Origin: Pseudomonas sp. KU26590
GTDB lineage: Bacteria > Pseudomonadota > Gammaproteobacteria > Pseudomonadales > Pseudomonadaceae
Length of the DNA: 64,000 nt
Reading direction: 5' to 3'
Assembly: GCF_026153515.1 (NCBI RefSeq)
Contig: NZ_CP110644.1
Location: forward strand, 2,447,501 to 2,511,500
Below are positions 20,789 to 30,682 of this stretch, piece by piece. Under the pieces are notes generated by a model. The model saw only the letters and a list, made by a program, of their open reading frames with translations, was not told the DNA's origin and did not search any database. A program made the position numbers and the translations under genes. Each line of letters starts with the position of its first letter. Position 1 is the first letter of the stretch.

Positions 20789-21622
20789 TCAGACCATGGA
20801 CAACCGCGTCTTGCGCAGTGGCGCTGGCCAGGAGGAATCAATCAACAATTCATCCTCAATCGAGAGCTCGATATCCACCGCAGCGGCGTTCAATTCCAGA
20901 TGATGGGGCGTGACGGCCTTGGGAATGGCGATCACGCCGTCCTGCCGCAGCACCCACGCCAGGCTGATCTGCGCCGGGGTGGCATCGAGTCGTTCGGCGA
21001 CTTCGAGGATGGCAGGGTTCATCAACAGATTGCCGGCCTGGCCGATCGGGCAGTACGCCATCAGCGGCATCCGCGCGGTTTGCATCCACGGCAGCAGGTC
21101 GTACTCGATGCCGCGTTCTTCCGGGTTGTATAACACCTGGTTAGTGGCACAGCCGCCGCCGAGGCCAAGCGCGTCCAGCTCCAGCAGGTCGGACACGTCG
21201 AAATTCGAGACGCCCCAACGGCCGATCTTGCCCGCTTCACGCAGACGTTCGAAGGCTTCGACGGTTTCTTCGAGAGGGTACTGACCGGGCCAGTGCAGCA
21301 AGTACAGGTCGATGTAATCGGTCTTCATGCGCTGAAGGCTGCGCTCGCACGCCGCGGCAATGCCCGCCCGGCTGGCGTTGTGCGGATACACCTTGCTCAC
21401 CAGCATGACCTCGTCGCGGCGCCCGGCGATGGCTTGGCCGACGACTTTTTCGGCGCCGCCCTCGCCATACATTTCGGCGGTGTCGATCAGCGTCAGGCCC
21501 AGGTCAATGCCCAGTTGCAACGCCGAGACTTCCGCCTCGAACTGATGGCGATCCTCACCCATGTGCCAGGTGCCCTGACCGATGACGGGGACGGTTTTGT
21601 CTGCCAGTTCAAGCGTGCGCAT
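20789..21622 (-). CDS. Aldo/keto reductase
   Basis: 277 aa (beta/alpha)8 barrel of the AKR superfamily. The catalytic tetrad is visible: Asp47 and Tyr52 (LIDTAEMYGEG), Lys77 (LVSKVYP) and His110 (YLLHWPG). The NADP-binding end has IAIPKAVTPHHLELN. It reduces aldehydes or ketones with NADPH in the cytosol. It is nearest to the short YeaE/DkgA-like reductases, whose physiological substrates are broad (methylglyoxal, 2-ketoaldonates). No operon partner points to a specific substrate. Confidence 0.9.
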   Translation of the reverse strand: MRTLELADKTVPVIGQGTWHMGEDRHQFEAEVSALQLGIDLGLTLIDTAEMYGEGGAEKVVGQAIAGRRDEVMLVSKVYPHNASRAGIAAACERSLQRMKTDYIDLYLLHWPGQYPLEETVEAFERLREAGKIGRWGVSNFDVSDLLELDALGLGGGCATNQVLYNPEERGIEYDLLPWMQTARMPLMAYCPIGQAGNLLMNPAILEVAERLDATPAQISLAWVLRQDGVIAIPKAVTPHHLELNAAAVDIELSIEDELLIDSSWPAPLRKTRLSMV

Positions 21623-21736
21623 CGGGGGTGCCTCCGGGCGGATAGGACTGTGTGATTAAAAACTCAGGCAGTGCTGGCCGGCAGGGGTTCAATTCCAAGC
21701 GAATACGCGGCGAGTGAGTGCGATCGCCTATCCATT

Positions 21737-22027
21737 GTAGGACCGGCTTCAGCCGGGAAGAGGTCCGTTTGAGCGAAGTCAATTTTGCGGTGTGACCACC
21801 GACGCATTCCCGGCTGAAGCCGGTCCTACAACATGCGCGCGATCCCGCTGAATGCATGCGGTCAATGAGTAGGACCGGCTTCAGCCGGGAAGAGGCCTGT
21901 GTGAGCACCATCATTTTGTGGTGTGACACATGACGCCTTCCCGGCTAAAGCCGGTCCTACAATGGTGTTCCCGCCATTATCACTGGATGCACGCGGTCAA
22001 TGAGTGGGACCGGCTTCAGCCGGGAAG
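21737..22027. repeat. Five-unit alternating REP array (BIME-like)
   Basis: Units of the GTAGGACCGGCTTCAGCCGG family start at 21737 (+), 21806 (-), 21869 (+), 21937 (-) and 22004 (+). Orientation alternates strictly and spacing is 63-69 bp. The spacers share phrases such as ATGCGGTCAATGAGT. The last unit ends 25 bp before the stop of the outer-membrane efflux gene. Confidence 0.93.
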
Positions 22028-22051
22028 AGGCCAGCATGAGCACCGTACATT

Positions 22052-23476
22052 TCACTTATGCCCATTCTCCCAACCCCCGCCCAATGCCAGGAACAGGTCG
22101 ATCTGTCCCATCGCCACTTGGGTATTTGCCGTCGCCAGTTGCGCAGTGATGTCGGTGTAGGTGCGGGTGGCTTGCAGGTCGGCGAGGAAGGATTCGCGGC
22201 CGGCGAGGAAGAACCGGTGGGTCTGGTCCGCCGCCTGGCGCGCCGACTCCTCGGTTTCAATCAACGCATCGCGGCGTTCCAGTAACGCGGTGTATTGCGA
22301 CAGCCCGGTCTGGGCCTCGCGTATGGCGTTCAACACCACGCCGTCAAAGCGCGCCAGCGCCGCTTGATTCGACGCTTCGGCGACATGAATCCGCGCCCGC
22401 GCGCCATTGGACGGGATGGTCCAATTGATCACCCCACCAAAGCCCCAGCGGTTGGTCGACGGGTCACCGAGTTCATCGAGAATCCCCACCGTGCCCACCG
22501 TCGCGCCGATGCTGATATCCGGATACAACTCACCCGTCGCCACACCAATGGCCGCCGTCGACATGGCCAGCCGGCGTTCTGCCTGGCGCACATCGGGGCG
22601 ACGCTTGAGCAGCGCAGCACCATCGCCCACCGGCATGACTTGGGCGATGTGCGGCAGCTCGGCGCATTCCGCCACCCCTTGAGGCAGTTGGTTCAGCGGA
22701 CGGGCGAGCAGCATCGACAGGCGATACAGCGCCGACTTCTGCGCCGCTTCGTAACGCGGCAAATCGGCACGCAGCGAGCGGAACTGGGTTTGCGAGCGCG
22801 TCACCTGGGTTTCATCGCCACGGCCGGCATCGCGCAGGCGTTGGGTCAGGTTCAGGCTTTGCTTCTGCAGGTCAAGGGAGTGCAGGGCGATGTTACGCTC
22901 TTCGTTGGCGGCACACACCCGGGTGTACGCGCGCACCACGTCGGCAACCAAGGTGATGCGCGCCGTGTCGGCCGCAGCCTGGGTCGCGTCGGCGTTGGCC
23001 TGGGCCGCTTCAATGCCGCGCTGCAGCACGCCGAACAGGTCGAACTGGTACGACGTGGTCAGCCCGACATCGCCGACGTTGGCCACCGGCACTTTCTCCG
23101 GTTGCAGATAAGCCTGACCGGACTCCTGCAAGCGCTGCGCCCCCGCTTTGGCCTTGCCGCTCCAGCCACCCGCGGCATCCGCCTCGCTCATCTGGAAACG
23201 CGCCCGTTGCAGGTTCGCCGCCGCGACGCGCAAGTCAGTGCTCGACACCAGCGCCTGACCCACCAGCTCGTCGAGTTTCGGATCGTGATACAGCCGCCAC
23301 CAGTCAGCCGGCACCGGCGCCGAGATCACGTTGGTCGACGAGCCGGCCAGCTCGCCTTGCAGATCGGGGCGATTCACGGCGGCTTTATCGGGCAGCGTGT
23401 AATCCGGGCCGACCACGGTGCAAGCCGACAGCAGCAAGCCCATGCCCACGGTCAGCAGGCGTGCGCGGTGTTTCAT
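22052..23476 (-). CDS. Outer-membrane efflux lipoprotein, NodT/OprM family
   Basis: 474 aa. A lipoprotein signal peptide ends in LLLSACTVVGP, with the lipidated cysteine at 19. Two duplicated coiled-coil halves follow (RVAAANLQRARF; AERRLAMSTAAIGVATGELYPDIS), as in TolC/OprM channels. It forms the trimeric outer-membrane duct of the efflux system encoded by the next three genes. The start overlaps the HlyD stop by 4 bp. It is last in the operon. Confidence 0.92.
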   Translation of the reverse strand: MKHRARLLTVGMGLLLSACTVVGPDYTLPDKAAVNRPDLQGELAGSSTNVISAPVPADWWRLYHDPKLDELVGQALVSSTDLRVAAANLQRARFQMSEADAAGGWSGKAKAGAQRLQESGQAYLQPEKVPVANVGDVGLTTSYQFDLFGVLQRGIEAAQANADATQAAADTARITLVADVVRAYTRVCAANEERNIALHSLDLQKQSLNLTQRLRDAGRGDETQVTRSQTQFRSLRADLPRYEAAQKSALYRLSMLLARPLNQLPQGVAECAELPHIAQVMPVGDGAALLKRRPDVRQAERRLAMSTAAIGVATGELYPDISIGATVGTVGILDELGDPSTNRWGFGGVINWTIPSNGARARIHVAEASNQAALARFDGVVLNAIREAQTGLSQYTALLERRDALIETEESARQAADQTHRFFLAGRESFLADLQATRTYTDITAQLATANTQVAMGQIDLFLALGGGWENGHK

Positions 23477-24405
23477 TTCAGCGCTCCTGGCTGGACGGGT
23501 TGGTCATTTGCCTGAGCGCGCGAGGAATCGTTCGCCCGTGCGTCATCGATGATCGACACCGTCGCCGTGCGCCCGGCAATCATGCGGAAGTCCGCCGGCA
23601 CGTCATCAAACGCAATGCGCACCGGAATCCGCTGGGCCAGACGCACCCAGCTGAACGCCGGGTTGACGTTGGGCAGCAGGTTCGAGCCGCTGCTGCGGTC
23701 GCGGTCTTCGATGGCCGCGACGATGCTCACCACATGGCCACGCAGGCGCGCGTTGTCGCCGATCACGCGGATGTCCACGCCGGAGCCGATGTGAATCCCG
23801 TCCAGCTTGGTTTCTTCAAAGTAGCCGTCGATGTGGAACGAGTTGCTGTCCACCACCGACAGCACTGGATGCCCGGCGCTGACGAATTCGCGGTCGCGGG
23901 GCGCGCGGTCGTTGAGGTAGCCGTCCACCGGGCTGCGGATCACCGAGCGGTCCAGGTTCAGTTGCGCCGAATCGACGGCCACCTGTGCTTCGTTCAGGGC
24001 CGACAGCGCGCGGGCTTCCTTGGACTGGCTTTCTTCCAATTGCTCGCGGGCCACCAGATTGCCGAGGCTGCGGTTACGGCGGTTCTCGCGCTGGGCCTGT
24101 TCCCAGGTTTCCTTGCGCTCGGCGACCGTGGCCTGGGCCTGGCGCAAGGCAAGGCGGAAGCGGTCCTGGTCGATGGTGAACAGCAACTGGCCTTTCTTGA
24201 CCCATTGGTTGTCGCTCACCGCGACCTTCTCGATCAGCCCCGAAACGTCCGGGGCGATCTGGATCACGTCGGCGCGGATGTGCCCGTCGCGGGTCCAGGG
24301 CGCGTACATGTAATACATCACCATGCGCCAGACGACGATCGCGGCGAGGGTGACAACCAGCAGGGTCAGGACCACGCGGCCCAGCGTCAGTAGAGGTTTT
24401 TTCAT
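23473..24405 (-). CDS. HlyD-family membrane fusion protein (AaeA-like)
   Basis: 310 aa. One N-terminal membrane helix (VVLTLLVVTLAAIVVWRMVMYYM) is followed by WTRDGHIRADVIQIAPDVSGLIEKVAVSDNQWVKKGQLLF (residues ~38-78), the usual lipoyl/biotinyl-like half motif. A coiled-coil hairpin and the second half (VIRSPVDGYLNDR) follow. It links the FUSC inner-membrane pump to the NodT channel. In E. coli the same layout (AaeXAB) exports p-hydroxybenzoate-like aromatic acids. Four-bp overlaps on both sides show translational coupling. Confidence 0.92.
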   Translation of the reverse strand: MKKPLLTLGRVVLTLLVVTLAAIVVWRMVMYYMYAPWTRDGHIRADVIQIAPDVSGLIEKVAVSDNQWVKKGQLLFTIDQDRFRLALRQAQATVAERKETWEQAQRENRRNRSLGNLVAREQLEESQSKEARALSALNEAQVAVDSAQLNLDRSVIRSPVDGYLNDRAPRDREFVSAGHPVLSVVDSNSFHIDGYFEETKLDGIHIGSGVDIRVIGDNARLRGHVVSIVAAIEDRDRSSGSNLLPNVNPAFSWVRLAQRIPVRIAFDDVPADFRMIAGRTATVSIIDDARANDSSRAQANDQPVQPGALK

Positions 24406-24611
24406 TTCATCAGGTATCGACTTAGGGTATCCACGACGCCGAGCAACAGAGCGTATAGACCGACGTTGAACAAAGCCCGGTGCCAGACCAGGCGGTAGAA
24501 GCGGGCGCGCGTCAACACGGCGTGCACCACCAGAAAAATCAGGTAAGCGATGCCCATCAGCACCAGAAAGGTCGGCAGGAAAATCCCGTTGATGTCTACG
24601 TCACCGATCAT
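24402..24611 (-). CDS. DUF1656 small membrane protein (AaeX-like)
   Basis: 69 aa with two membrane helices (FLVLMGIAYLIFLVVHAVL and ALFNVGLYALLLGVV). It starts MIGDVDINGIFLPTF, typical of DUF1656. Encoded between FUSC and HlyD genes with 4-bp overlaps at both ends, as aaeX is. Presumed accessory subunit of the pump; its exact role is unknown. Confidence 0.9.
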   Translation of the reverse strand: MIGDVDINGIFLPTFLVLMGIAYLIFLVVHAVLTRARFYRLVWHRALFNVGLYALLLGVVDTLSRYLMK

Positions 24612-26698
24612 AACGGCGCTCCATCGATGCCATAGGGCGGTTGTTCTTCCTGTTCGGCGAGCACATCGACAATCTCCACACCCGGCAGCAGCGCCAGGCG
24701 CAAGCCACTGAGGGCGTGCAGCAGATTCATCCGCGCGTCGTCGTCGCCCACGCCGTTGAAGGTCAGGGCGCGACGGGCGCGGTCCATGGTCATCAACAGA
24801 CCTTTAGGGGCGGGCAAACGCTCCCGGGCTTTCAGGCAGTCGCGGAAATGTGCGCCGACTTCGGTCGCCACTTGGCGCAGCAACTGGCGCGGCGCCGTGT
24901 CGACCCGCGGCATGTACGCCAGCAAATCCAGCATGTTCAGGGCGACGCGCACTTCGCGCAGTGCGCTGGTGGAATCCTGCGCGGTGATCGCCAGGCGCGG
25001 CAGGTGCTGCATCAGGCGGTCGAGCATGCGCACGCCCATCTGGCGGTGCTCGGCCAGGCTGGCTTCTTCGCTGAGGGAGACAATGTCGCGCCAGCTGAAA
25101 CGGGTCAGGCGCTTGGCCGCCACTTCGGTGCCGAACGGCCGCACGATCAGCGTCCAGACGAAGGCGAATGCCAGGCCCGCCGGCCCGGCCAGGTTGGAAT
25201 TGACGAAGTTGACGAAATCGGCGTCGTAGGCGCTCTGGATACTGATGAAGGACGAGGTATTGACGATGGTCAGCAGCGTGCCGAGGTAGAACTTCGGCTG
25301 CACGGTCAGGGTGCCGACGCAGATAAACGGCACCGAAAACGCCAGCACCAGCATCGGGAAGTCGTGCAGGTTGGGCAGCACCACGAACAGATAGAGGCTG
25401 GCGAAGATCACCGACATCATGGTCCAGAAGAAGAACCGGTAGATCTGCGGCGCCGGGTCGTCCATCGCCGCGAAGAAGCTGCACGACACCGCCGCCAAGG
25501 CCACCGCGCTCGCACCGTCCTGCCAGCCGAGCAGGATCCACAGCACCGAGGCGACTATGATGGCGCTGACCGACGTGGCCACCGAATACAGCATCATGCC
25601 GCGATCAAGAAACGGCGACAGCCGACCCAGCCGCCAATGGCGGTACACCGCGCGCCACGACGAATGATCGTCAGTCTCGATGGCGTGCTGCAGGCTACGG
25701 CAGTCCTGCCACAGGTCGATCCACTCGCCCAGGCGATACAGCGCGTTCGACAGCAACAGTTGCCGGCGATCGTCGATTTGCACGGGCGTCGGTTGCAGGC
25801 GGTCGAGCTCGGTGTGCAGGGCCTTCCAATACTTGATTGGCGCGCCTTCGGCGGTCTGCTCGACCCAGTCGCGGCATTCGATCAACAGCGGGGCGAGGTC
25901 GGCTACGTGCTCGGGCGAACGTCGTTCCAGCGCCCAAAGCGCGTCGTCCAGGGCATCAATCACGGGCAATAGGTGAATCATCCGTCCGCGCAGCTCCTTG
26001 GCGTTGCGCACGGTCTGGCGATGGGCGCCTTCGTGGGGCAACTGGCCAATCATCAGCTCCAGGCTGTTGAACGTGCCGACCATGGCCGTGCGCAGGCCGC
26101 CGACCGCTTCCGGGGTGGCGCCGCGGGACAGGAACAGATCGCTGTAGGCCGAGGCGTCCTTGAACCACTTGCCCATGGCATCGACCAGCACCGGCGCCAG
26201 CCGACGTGGCCAGAACATCGCGCCGACCACCGCGGCGCAGACGATGCCGAGAAAGATCTCCTCGGTGCGCGAGACGGCGATGTCGAATACCGCTTGCGGG
26301 TTGTCCACCACGGGGAAGGAAATCAGCGGCATGGTGTAGCCGGCCAGCATCAGAGCGTAGCTGTTGGCGGTGCGCAAATGCAGGGAGAGGAAGAGCAGGG
26401 TGCCGGTCCACAGCGCGATGACCACCGCCAGCAAAAACGGCGTCTGCACGAACATCGGCACCAGCACCACCGAAGCGGCCGCGCCGAGTAGGGTGCCGGC
26501 GGCGCGGTACAGCGCCTTGGAACTGGTCGGCGCCACGAACGGGCTGGAGACGATGTAGACCGTCGCCATCGCCCAGTAAGGGCGGGGCAGTTCCATCATC
26601 AGCGCGATATACAGCGCCACCATCGACGCCGCGAACGTGCGCACGCCGTAGAACCAGTCGCGGCCCGGCGGTACACCGTCGAAAAAGCCTTTGAACAT
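24608..26698 (-). CDS. FUSC family inner-membrane efflux protein (AaeB-like)
   Basis: 696 aa from the ATG at 26698 (MFKGFFDGVPPGRDWFYGVRT), which sits 6 bp after the MarR stop; codons further upstream lie inside the MarR gene. Two bundles of about five or six membrane helices each (residues ~20-180 and ~370-530) alternate with soluble domains, the FUSC/PET family layout. It is the pump component of an AaeB-type system for aromatic carboxylic acids or related hydrophobic compounds. Coupled to DUF1656, HlyD and NodT genes. Confidence 0.92.
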   Translation of the reverse strand: MFKGFFDGVPPGRDWFYGVRTFAASMVALYIALMMELPRPYWAMATVYIVSSPFVAPTSSKALYRAAGTLLGAAASVVLVPMFVQTPFLLAVVIALWTGTLLFLSLHLRTANSYALMLAGYTMPLISFPVVDNPQAVFDIAVSRTEEIFLGIVCAAVVGAMFWPRRLAPVLVDAMGKWFKDASAYSDLFLSRGATPEAVGGLRTAMVGTFNSLELMIGQLPHEGAHRQTVRNAKELRGRMIHLLPVIDALDDALWALERRSPEHVADLAPLLIECRDWVEQTAEGAPIKYWKALHTELDRLQPTPVQIDDRRQLLLSNALYRLGEWIDLWQDCRSLQHAIETDDHSSWRAVYRHWRLGRLSPFLDRGMMLYSVATSVSAIIVASVLWILLGWQDGASAVALAAVSCSFFAAMDDPAPQIYRFFFWTMMSVIFASLYLFVVLPNLHDFPMLVLAFSVPFICVGTLTVQPKFYLGTLLTIVNTSSFISIQSAYDADFVNFVNSNLAGPAGLAFAFVWTLIVRPFGTEVAAKRLTRFSWRDIVSLSEEASLAEHRQMGVRMLDRLMQHLPRLAITAQDSTSALREVRVALNMLDLLAYMPRVDTAPRQLLRQVATEVGAHFRDCLKARERLPAPKGLLMTMDRARRALTFNGVGDDDARMNLLHALSGLRLALLPGVEIVDVLAEQEEQPPYGIDGAPL

Positions 26699-26703
26699 GC
26701 CGC

Positions 26704-27156
26704 TCAAGATGACGACTCCGGCGCCATCGGCGTGGCCTGGGCAATGGCGTTGAACACGCGCAACGTCGCTTCCAGGTCCGCCGGGTCGACGTGACTGAAG
26801 ATGTCGCGACGCAGGCGGATCAACTCCTCCTCGATGGAATTGGCCAGCGCGCGGCCCTCGTCGGTCAGGCTCAAGGCCTTGGCGCGGCGGTCGGTGGGGT
26901 CTTCGGTTCGCTGCACCAGCCCGGCTTTGCACAGTTGATCAAGCAGGCGCACCAGTGACGGGCTTTCCAGCCCGCAGGCCTGGGCCACCGTGACCTGACG
27001 CACGCCTTCACCCAGGCGCGCGATCATCAGCAACGGGCCGGCGCAGGCTTCGGTGACGCCAACGTTGATCAGCGTGGTCTGGCAGACGCGACGCCACTGC
27101 CGGGAGGCTGCGACGACGCCGCCAGTGATGCGCATTTGCAGGGTGTCAGGGTTCAT
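26704..27156 (-). CDS. MarR-family transcriptional regulator of the efflux operon
   Basis: 150 aa winged-helix protein. The recognition region is VTVAQACGLESPSLVRLLDQLCKAGLVQRTEDPTDRRAK (residues ~55-93), with the DxRxK wing typical of MarR. It is the first gene of the efflux operon, followed 6 bp later by FUSC. MarR proteins with this position usually repress their operon and release DNA when an aromatic acid binds. A palindromic candidate operator lies about 60 bp upstream. Confidence 0.92.
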   Translation of the reverse strand: MNPDTLQMRITGGVVAASRQWRRVCQTTLINVGVTEACAGPLLMIARLGEGVRQVTVAQACGLESPSLVRLLDQLCKAGLVQRTEDPTDRRAKALSLTDEGRALANSIEEELIRLRRDIFSHVDPADLEATLRVFNAIAQATPMAPESSS

Positions 27157-27213
27157 GAAGGGCCATTGAAGCGGGACGTGGGTTTGGTTAGGAGCTGAAT
27201 GATTAGGCGCTGC

Positions 27214-27237
27214 ATTATTAGGCTGCTAACTAATAAT
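27214..27237. promoter_or_regulatory. Candidate MarR operator
   Basis: A perfect 8-bp inverted repeat ATTATTAG / CTAATAAT separated by 8 bp. It lies in the AT-rich region 58 bp upstream of the MarR start. Size and position fit a MarR dimer site. The rest of the 570-bp gap up to 27726 shows no gene I can support. Confidence 0.6.
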
Positions 27238-27726
27238 ATCTTGTTACACCATGGTCTCGTCAAATGGAATCTGGGTAGGTCGGGTCGGGCGGATTGCCGC
27301 AGGTGGGGTTGGCCGGAAGTTCAGTTGCACGCCAGGGGCGCGCCAGACGCTTCTGGCTGCTGAGTAAGGCGAAGGAGGGCAGTGGGGTGGGAATTTTCCG
27401 ATACCGTCTGTCGGGTGCGTCTTCACTGGCTGAACTAATTTTTTCAGCACCGTCTAAGCGGTCTCCAAAAAAATGGCGCCAAATTTCTAGCCATCACGCC
27501 TCTAGTTCCGCTGGTTTGGCAAAAATGGGAGGCAATAGGCCACTTTGAGTGGCTGGTGGCATTATGATGGCCTTATGCATGTCTCCAGTCGCCTCGGCGG
27601 TTTCTTGACTCCGGGGACGACTAAAGATCAAACGGTTCAGCCGATAGCAAAGATGACGGGAACGGCAGTGACAGCCCTGTTCCAGACACCTTCTTTGCTG
27701 TGCGCATCGCGCACCATGAGTGCACC

Positions 27727-28395
27727 ATGATTGATCTCGCCATCTGGAATCTTTCTGTACCGGTCGGTATCCCGGCCGCCACCATCGACACACCAAAATT
27801 GGTCGGCGGCTACCAGGATGGTTACTTCCGTTCAGGGGACACTTTGTTCTTCTGGGCTCCGGTCACCGGGTCAAGGACTGACAACGCGATCTATCCCCGT
27901 ACCGAGTTGCGTGAAACCTACGCCAACGGTGCGGTGCACAACTGGGTCTACTCCCAGGGGGACAATTTCCTGCGCGCGGCGCTGACCGTGGATCAGGTGC
28001 CATCGACGGGCAAGATCGTCATCGGCCAGATCCACTGCTACGGCAGCACCGAGCCGCTGATCAAGCTCGAGTACCAGTACAAGGAAAAACTCAAGAGCGG
28101 CAACATCGTCGTCAAGTTTCGCCTGACGCCGACCTCCGAGCCTGAAGTGATTCAGGTCGCGACCGGCGTGCTGATGAAGGAGCGCTTCACCTACACCATC
28201 CACCTGACCGCCGCCGGCAACCTCACGGTCAACGCCCACGAAATGCAATGGGGTACCAAGCTCGACCCGTCGTGGAGCGGCAAGCCGCTGTACTTCAAAG
28301 CGGGCGTGTACACCCAGGACAACACCGGCTACGCCACCGAAGGCGGGGCGGCGACGTTCTACAAACTGGTGGCGACCCACGACAAGAAGGCGTGA
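27727..28395 (+). CDS. Polysaccharide lyase family 7 (alginate lyase 2 fold)
   Basis: 222 aa, the size of a single PL7 jelly-roll domain. The active-site strands are visible: RTELRE (residues 58-63), QIH (101-103) and YFKAGVYTQ (near 195). These carry the Arg, Gln, His and Tyr that cleave alginate by beta-elimination. There is no signal peptide from the ATG at 27727 and the ribosome site is poor, so the start is the uncertain part. It could act on the cell's own alginate or on algal or plant-surface alginate. It stands alone, apart from the efflux operon. Confidence 0.88.
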   Translation: MIDLAIWNLSVPVGIPAATIDTPKLVGGYQDGYFRSGDTLFFWAPVTGSRTDNAIYPRTELRETYANGAVHNWVYSQGDNFLRAALTVDQVPSTGKIVIGQIHCYGSTEPLIKLEYQYKEKLKSGNIVVKFRLTPTSEPEVIQVATGVLMKERFTYTIHLTAAGNLTVNAHEMQWGTKLDPSWSGKPLYFKAGVYTQDNTGYATEGGAATFYKLVATHDKKA

Positions 28396-28467
28396 GGTTT
28401 TCGGTGCGGATGCGGGAGTGATCAGTTAGCGGCACATCCCGAAATATTGGCCGACACAAAAACCCGT

Positions 28468-28554
28468 GTAGGAGCGCGCTTGCCCGCGAATGCGATATGC
28501 CTGAGCTATCAGTGTTGCCTGACCCACTGCTTTCGCGGGCAAGCGCGCTCCTAC
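28468..28554. repeat. Inverted REP pair (GTAGGAGCGCGCTTGCCCGC family)
   Basis: Forward 28468-28490 and reversed 28532-28554, 41 bp apart. They lie between the convergent ends of the alginate lyase and histidine kinase genes. Confidence 0.85.
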
Positions 28555-28622
28555 AGGGTCCTCGGCCTGGCAATGGATTTACGGGTAGCGAAGATTTAAA
28601 TCTGCTGCAGTCGGCCTGCGGG

Positions 28623-30014
28623 CTAGCGTGGAAACACCAGCCCGAAACAGATCCGCCCCGGCGCAGGTTGGTCAACGCTCACGTCGCCCCCATGCAGCTG
28701 CATGATTGCAGCCACGATCGCCAGGCCCAGGCCGTTGGAGTCGGAGCTCTGGTGGCGTGAGGCATCGCCGCGATAGAAGCGGTCGAACAGTTTGCCCAGG
28801 GTCGCGTCGTCCAGCGTCGGCCCTTGATTCTCCACTTCCAGACGGCAGTGCCTGGCGCTTTCCCTCACACGAATTTTGATCGCACTGCCTTCATCGGCGT
28901 AGCGAATCGCGTTCGCCACCAGATTGCTCAGCGCCCTGCGCAACAACAAGGGATCGGCCTCGATCTGCGCGTCGCCTTCGGTGTGCAGGGTGATTTCACG
29001 TTCTTCCGCCAGCCCCTCGAAATAACCCGCCACCCGCTGCATCTCGTCGGCCAGATTCAGCGTCTGGCGATTGAGCGCCGACTGGGCTTCATCGGCGCGC
29101 GCCAGGAACAGGATACTTTCGACCATCCGCGAGATGCGTTCCAGCTCCTCCAGGTTCGAGGCCAGCAGCGCCTGATATTCGTCCTCGGTGCGCGGTTGGC
29201 GCAGCGCCACCTGACAATGCCCCATCAACGACCCCACCGGTGTGCGGATCTCGTGGGCCAGGTCGGCGGAAAACTGCGTCAGCCGCTGATAGCCATCGGC
29301 GAGCCGGTCGAGCATCGCGTTGTACGCCTCACCCAGTTGTTGCAGCTCCACCGGCGTGTCGCGGTTGTCCATGCGGCTGTCCAGTTGCGCCGGGGTGATG
29401 GCCGCGGCATGGCTGGCCATCCTGCGCAGTGGCCGCAGACCCCGGCGCAGCAACACATAACCGAGCAGCGCAGTGAGCACGAACGCCAGTGAAACGGCGA
29501 GCAGGATGCGATTGCGGAAACCTGCCAGCGTGGCCATTTCCTTGACCGCGATGTGCGCCGCCGTCAGGTGCACAATCTTGCCGCCGGACACCGCCTCGAC
29601 CGTCGCCGCGCGCATCGGCACTCCGGAGTCCAGCATGCCGCTGCGCATGTCGGCCACGCTCAGCGGCCTATTGGCCGGCACCACCGGCATTGGCGGCAGC
29701 GGCGCGTGCAGCGGATTGACCATGATCACCGGCGGCTTGCCCGGCTCGGAAATGATGAAAATGTCGTCCTCGCTGTCGAGCATGTTTTCGAACAGCTGCG
29801 GGCTGCTTTGCAGCGTGGTCAGGGTCAGGTCGTACTGCAGCAGTTTGCGAAAGTGATCCAGTCGCGCCAGCACCGCATGGTCACTGCGGGTCATCACCGC
29901 GCCCTTCATGGTTTCGTACAGGTACATCCCGGCGCTGCCGACAGCGAGCATGGCCACCACCGAAAACGCCAGGGTCGCGCGCAGGGTCAGGGATGGCTGG
30001 CGTCGGGCTCGCAT
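28623..30014 (-). CDS. Heavy-metal-type sensor histidine kinase (CusS/CopS/HprS-like)
   Basis: 463 aa. A first membrane helix ([19 protein letters not shown]), a periplasmic domain of about 130 residues, and a second helix ([19 protein letters not shown]) lead to HAMP, HisKA with the H-box [14 protein letters not shown] (His near 250), and HATPase with [11 protein letters not shown] and GLGLAIV. The periplasmic stretch has several methionines and prolines (PLPPMPVVP) but no clear metal-binding cluster. It overlaps the response-regulator gene by 28 bp. Its signal (copper or an oxidant) is discussed with the divergent operon. Confidence 0.92.
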   Translation of the reverse strand: MRARRQPSLTLRATLAFSVVAMLAVGSAGMYLYETMKGAVMTRSDHAVLARLDHFRKLLQYDLTLTTLQSSPQLFENMLDSEDDIFIISEPGKPPVIMVNPLHAPLPPMPVVPANRPLSVADMRSGMLDSGVPMRAATVEAVSGGKIVHLTAAHIAVKEMATLAGFRNRILLAVSLAFVLTALLGYVLLRRGLRPLRRMASHAAAITPAQLDSRMDNRDTPVELQQLGEAYNAMLDRLADGYQRLTQFSADLAHEIRTPVGSLMGHCQVALRQPRTEDEYQALLASNLEELERISRMVESILFLARADEAQSALNRQTLNLADEMQRVAGYFEGLAEEREITLHTEGDAQIEADPLLLRRALSNLVANAIRYADEGSAIKIRVRESARHCRLEVENQGPTLDDATLGKLFDRFYRGDASRHQSSDSNGLGLAIVAAIMQLHGGDVSVDQPAPGRICFGLVFPR

Positions 30015-30682
30015 GGCCGCACCTCGCAGACGTAACCGATGCCGCGCACGGTGTGGATGAGTTTGCTCGGGTAAGGCGTGTCGACCTTGCTGCGCAGGCG
30101 CTTGATCGCCACGTCGACGACATTGGTGTCACTGTCGAAATTCATGTCCCAGACTTCCGAAGCGATCTGCGCCCTGGACAGCACGTCGCCCTCGCGACGC
30201 AGAAGCAGATGCAGCAGCGCGAATTCTTTGTTGGTCAGGGTGATGACCTGTTGCTGGCGCGTGACCCGACGGCGCAGCAGGTCCAGTTCCAGATCGGCGA
30301 GGTGAAAATGATCGGCCTCGCGCACGACACCCCGACGCAGGATGGTGCGGATGCGCAGAAGCAATTCGGTGAACGAGAACGGCTTGACCAGGTAATCGTC
30401 GGCACCCAGTTCCAGGCCCCGAATGCGGTCCTGCAACTGATCGCGGGCGGTGAGAAACAGCACCGGCACGTCCTGCTTCGCCCGCAGGATTTCGATGATC
30501 TGCCAGCCGTCGATGCCCGGCAACATGACGTCGAGCACCAGCAAGTCGTAGCTGTGCTCAAGGGCCATGTGCAGGCCGTCGGTGCCGTGCTGGGTCCAGT
30601 CGACGTTGTAGCCGGACTCGGTGAGGCCCTTCTTCAGGTACTCGCCGGTCTTGGTGTCGTCTTCGATAAGCAGAATGTGCAT
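29987..30682 (-). CDS. OmpR-family response regulator (CopR/CusR/HprR-like)
   Basis: 231 aa. A receiver domain with acidic pair Glu-Asp-Asp ([11 protein letters not shown]), the phospho-acceptor Asp51 ([10 protein letters not shown]) and the switch lysine ([10 protein letters not shown]) is followed by an OmpR winged helix ([29 protein letters not shown], residues ~170-198), very like CusR, CopR and HprR. It should bind the TGACA-N4-TGTAA boxes found on both sides of its promoter. It is first gene of a two-gene operon with the kinase. Confidence 0.93.
   Translation of the reverse strand: MHILLIEDDTKTGEYLKKGLTESGYNVDWTQHGTDGLHMALEHSYDLLVLDVMLPGIDGWQIIEILRAKQDVPVLFLTARDQLQDRIRGLELGADDYLVKPFSFTELLLRIRTILRRGVVREADHFHLADLELDLLRRRVTRQQQVITLTNKEFALLHLLLRREGDVLSRAQIASEVWDMNFDSDTNVVDVAIKRLRSKVDTPYPSKLIHTVRGIGYVCEVRPCEPDASHP

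Noticed and set aside
27540..27726. Rho-independent terminator or leader gene in front of the alginate lyase
   Set aside because: GCCACT-TTG-AGTGGC at 27539-27553 is too short and lacks a T-run; no small frame with a ribosome site was found.
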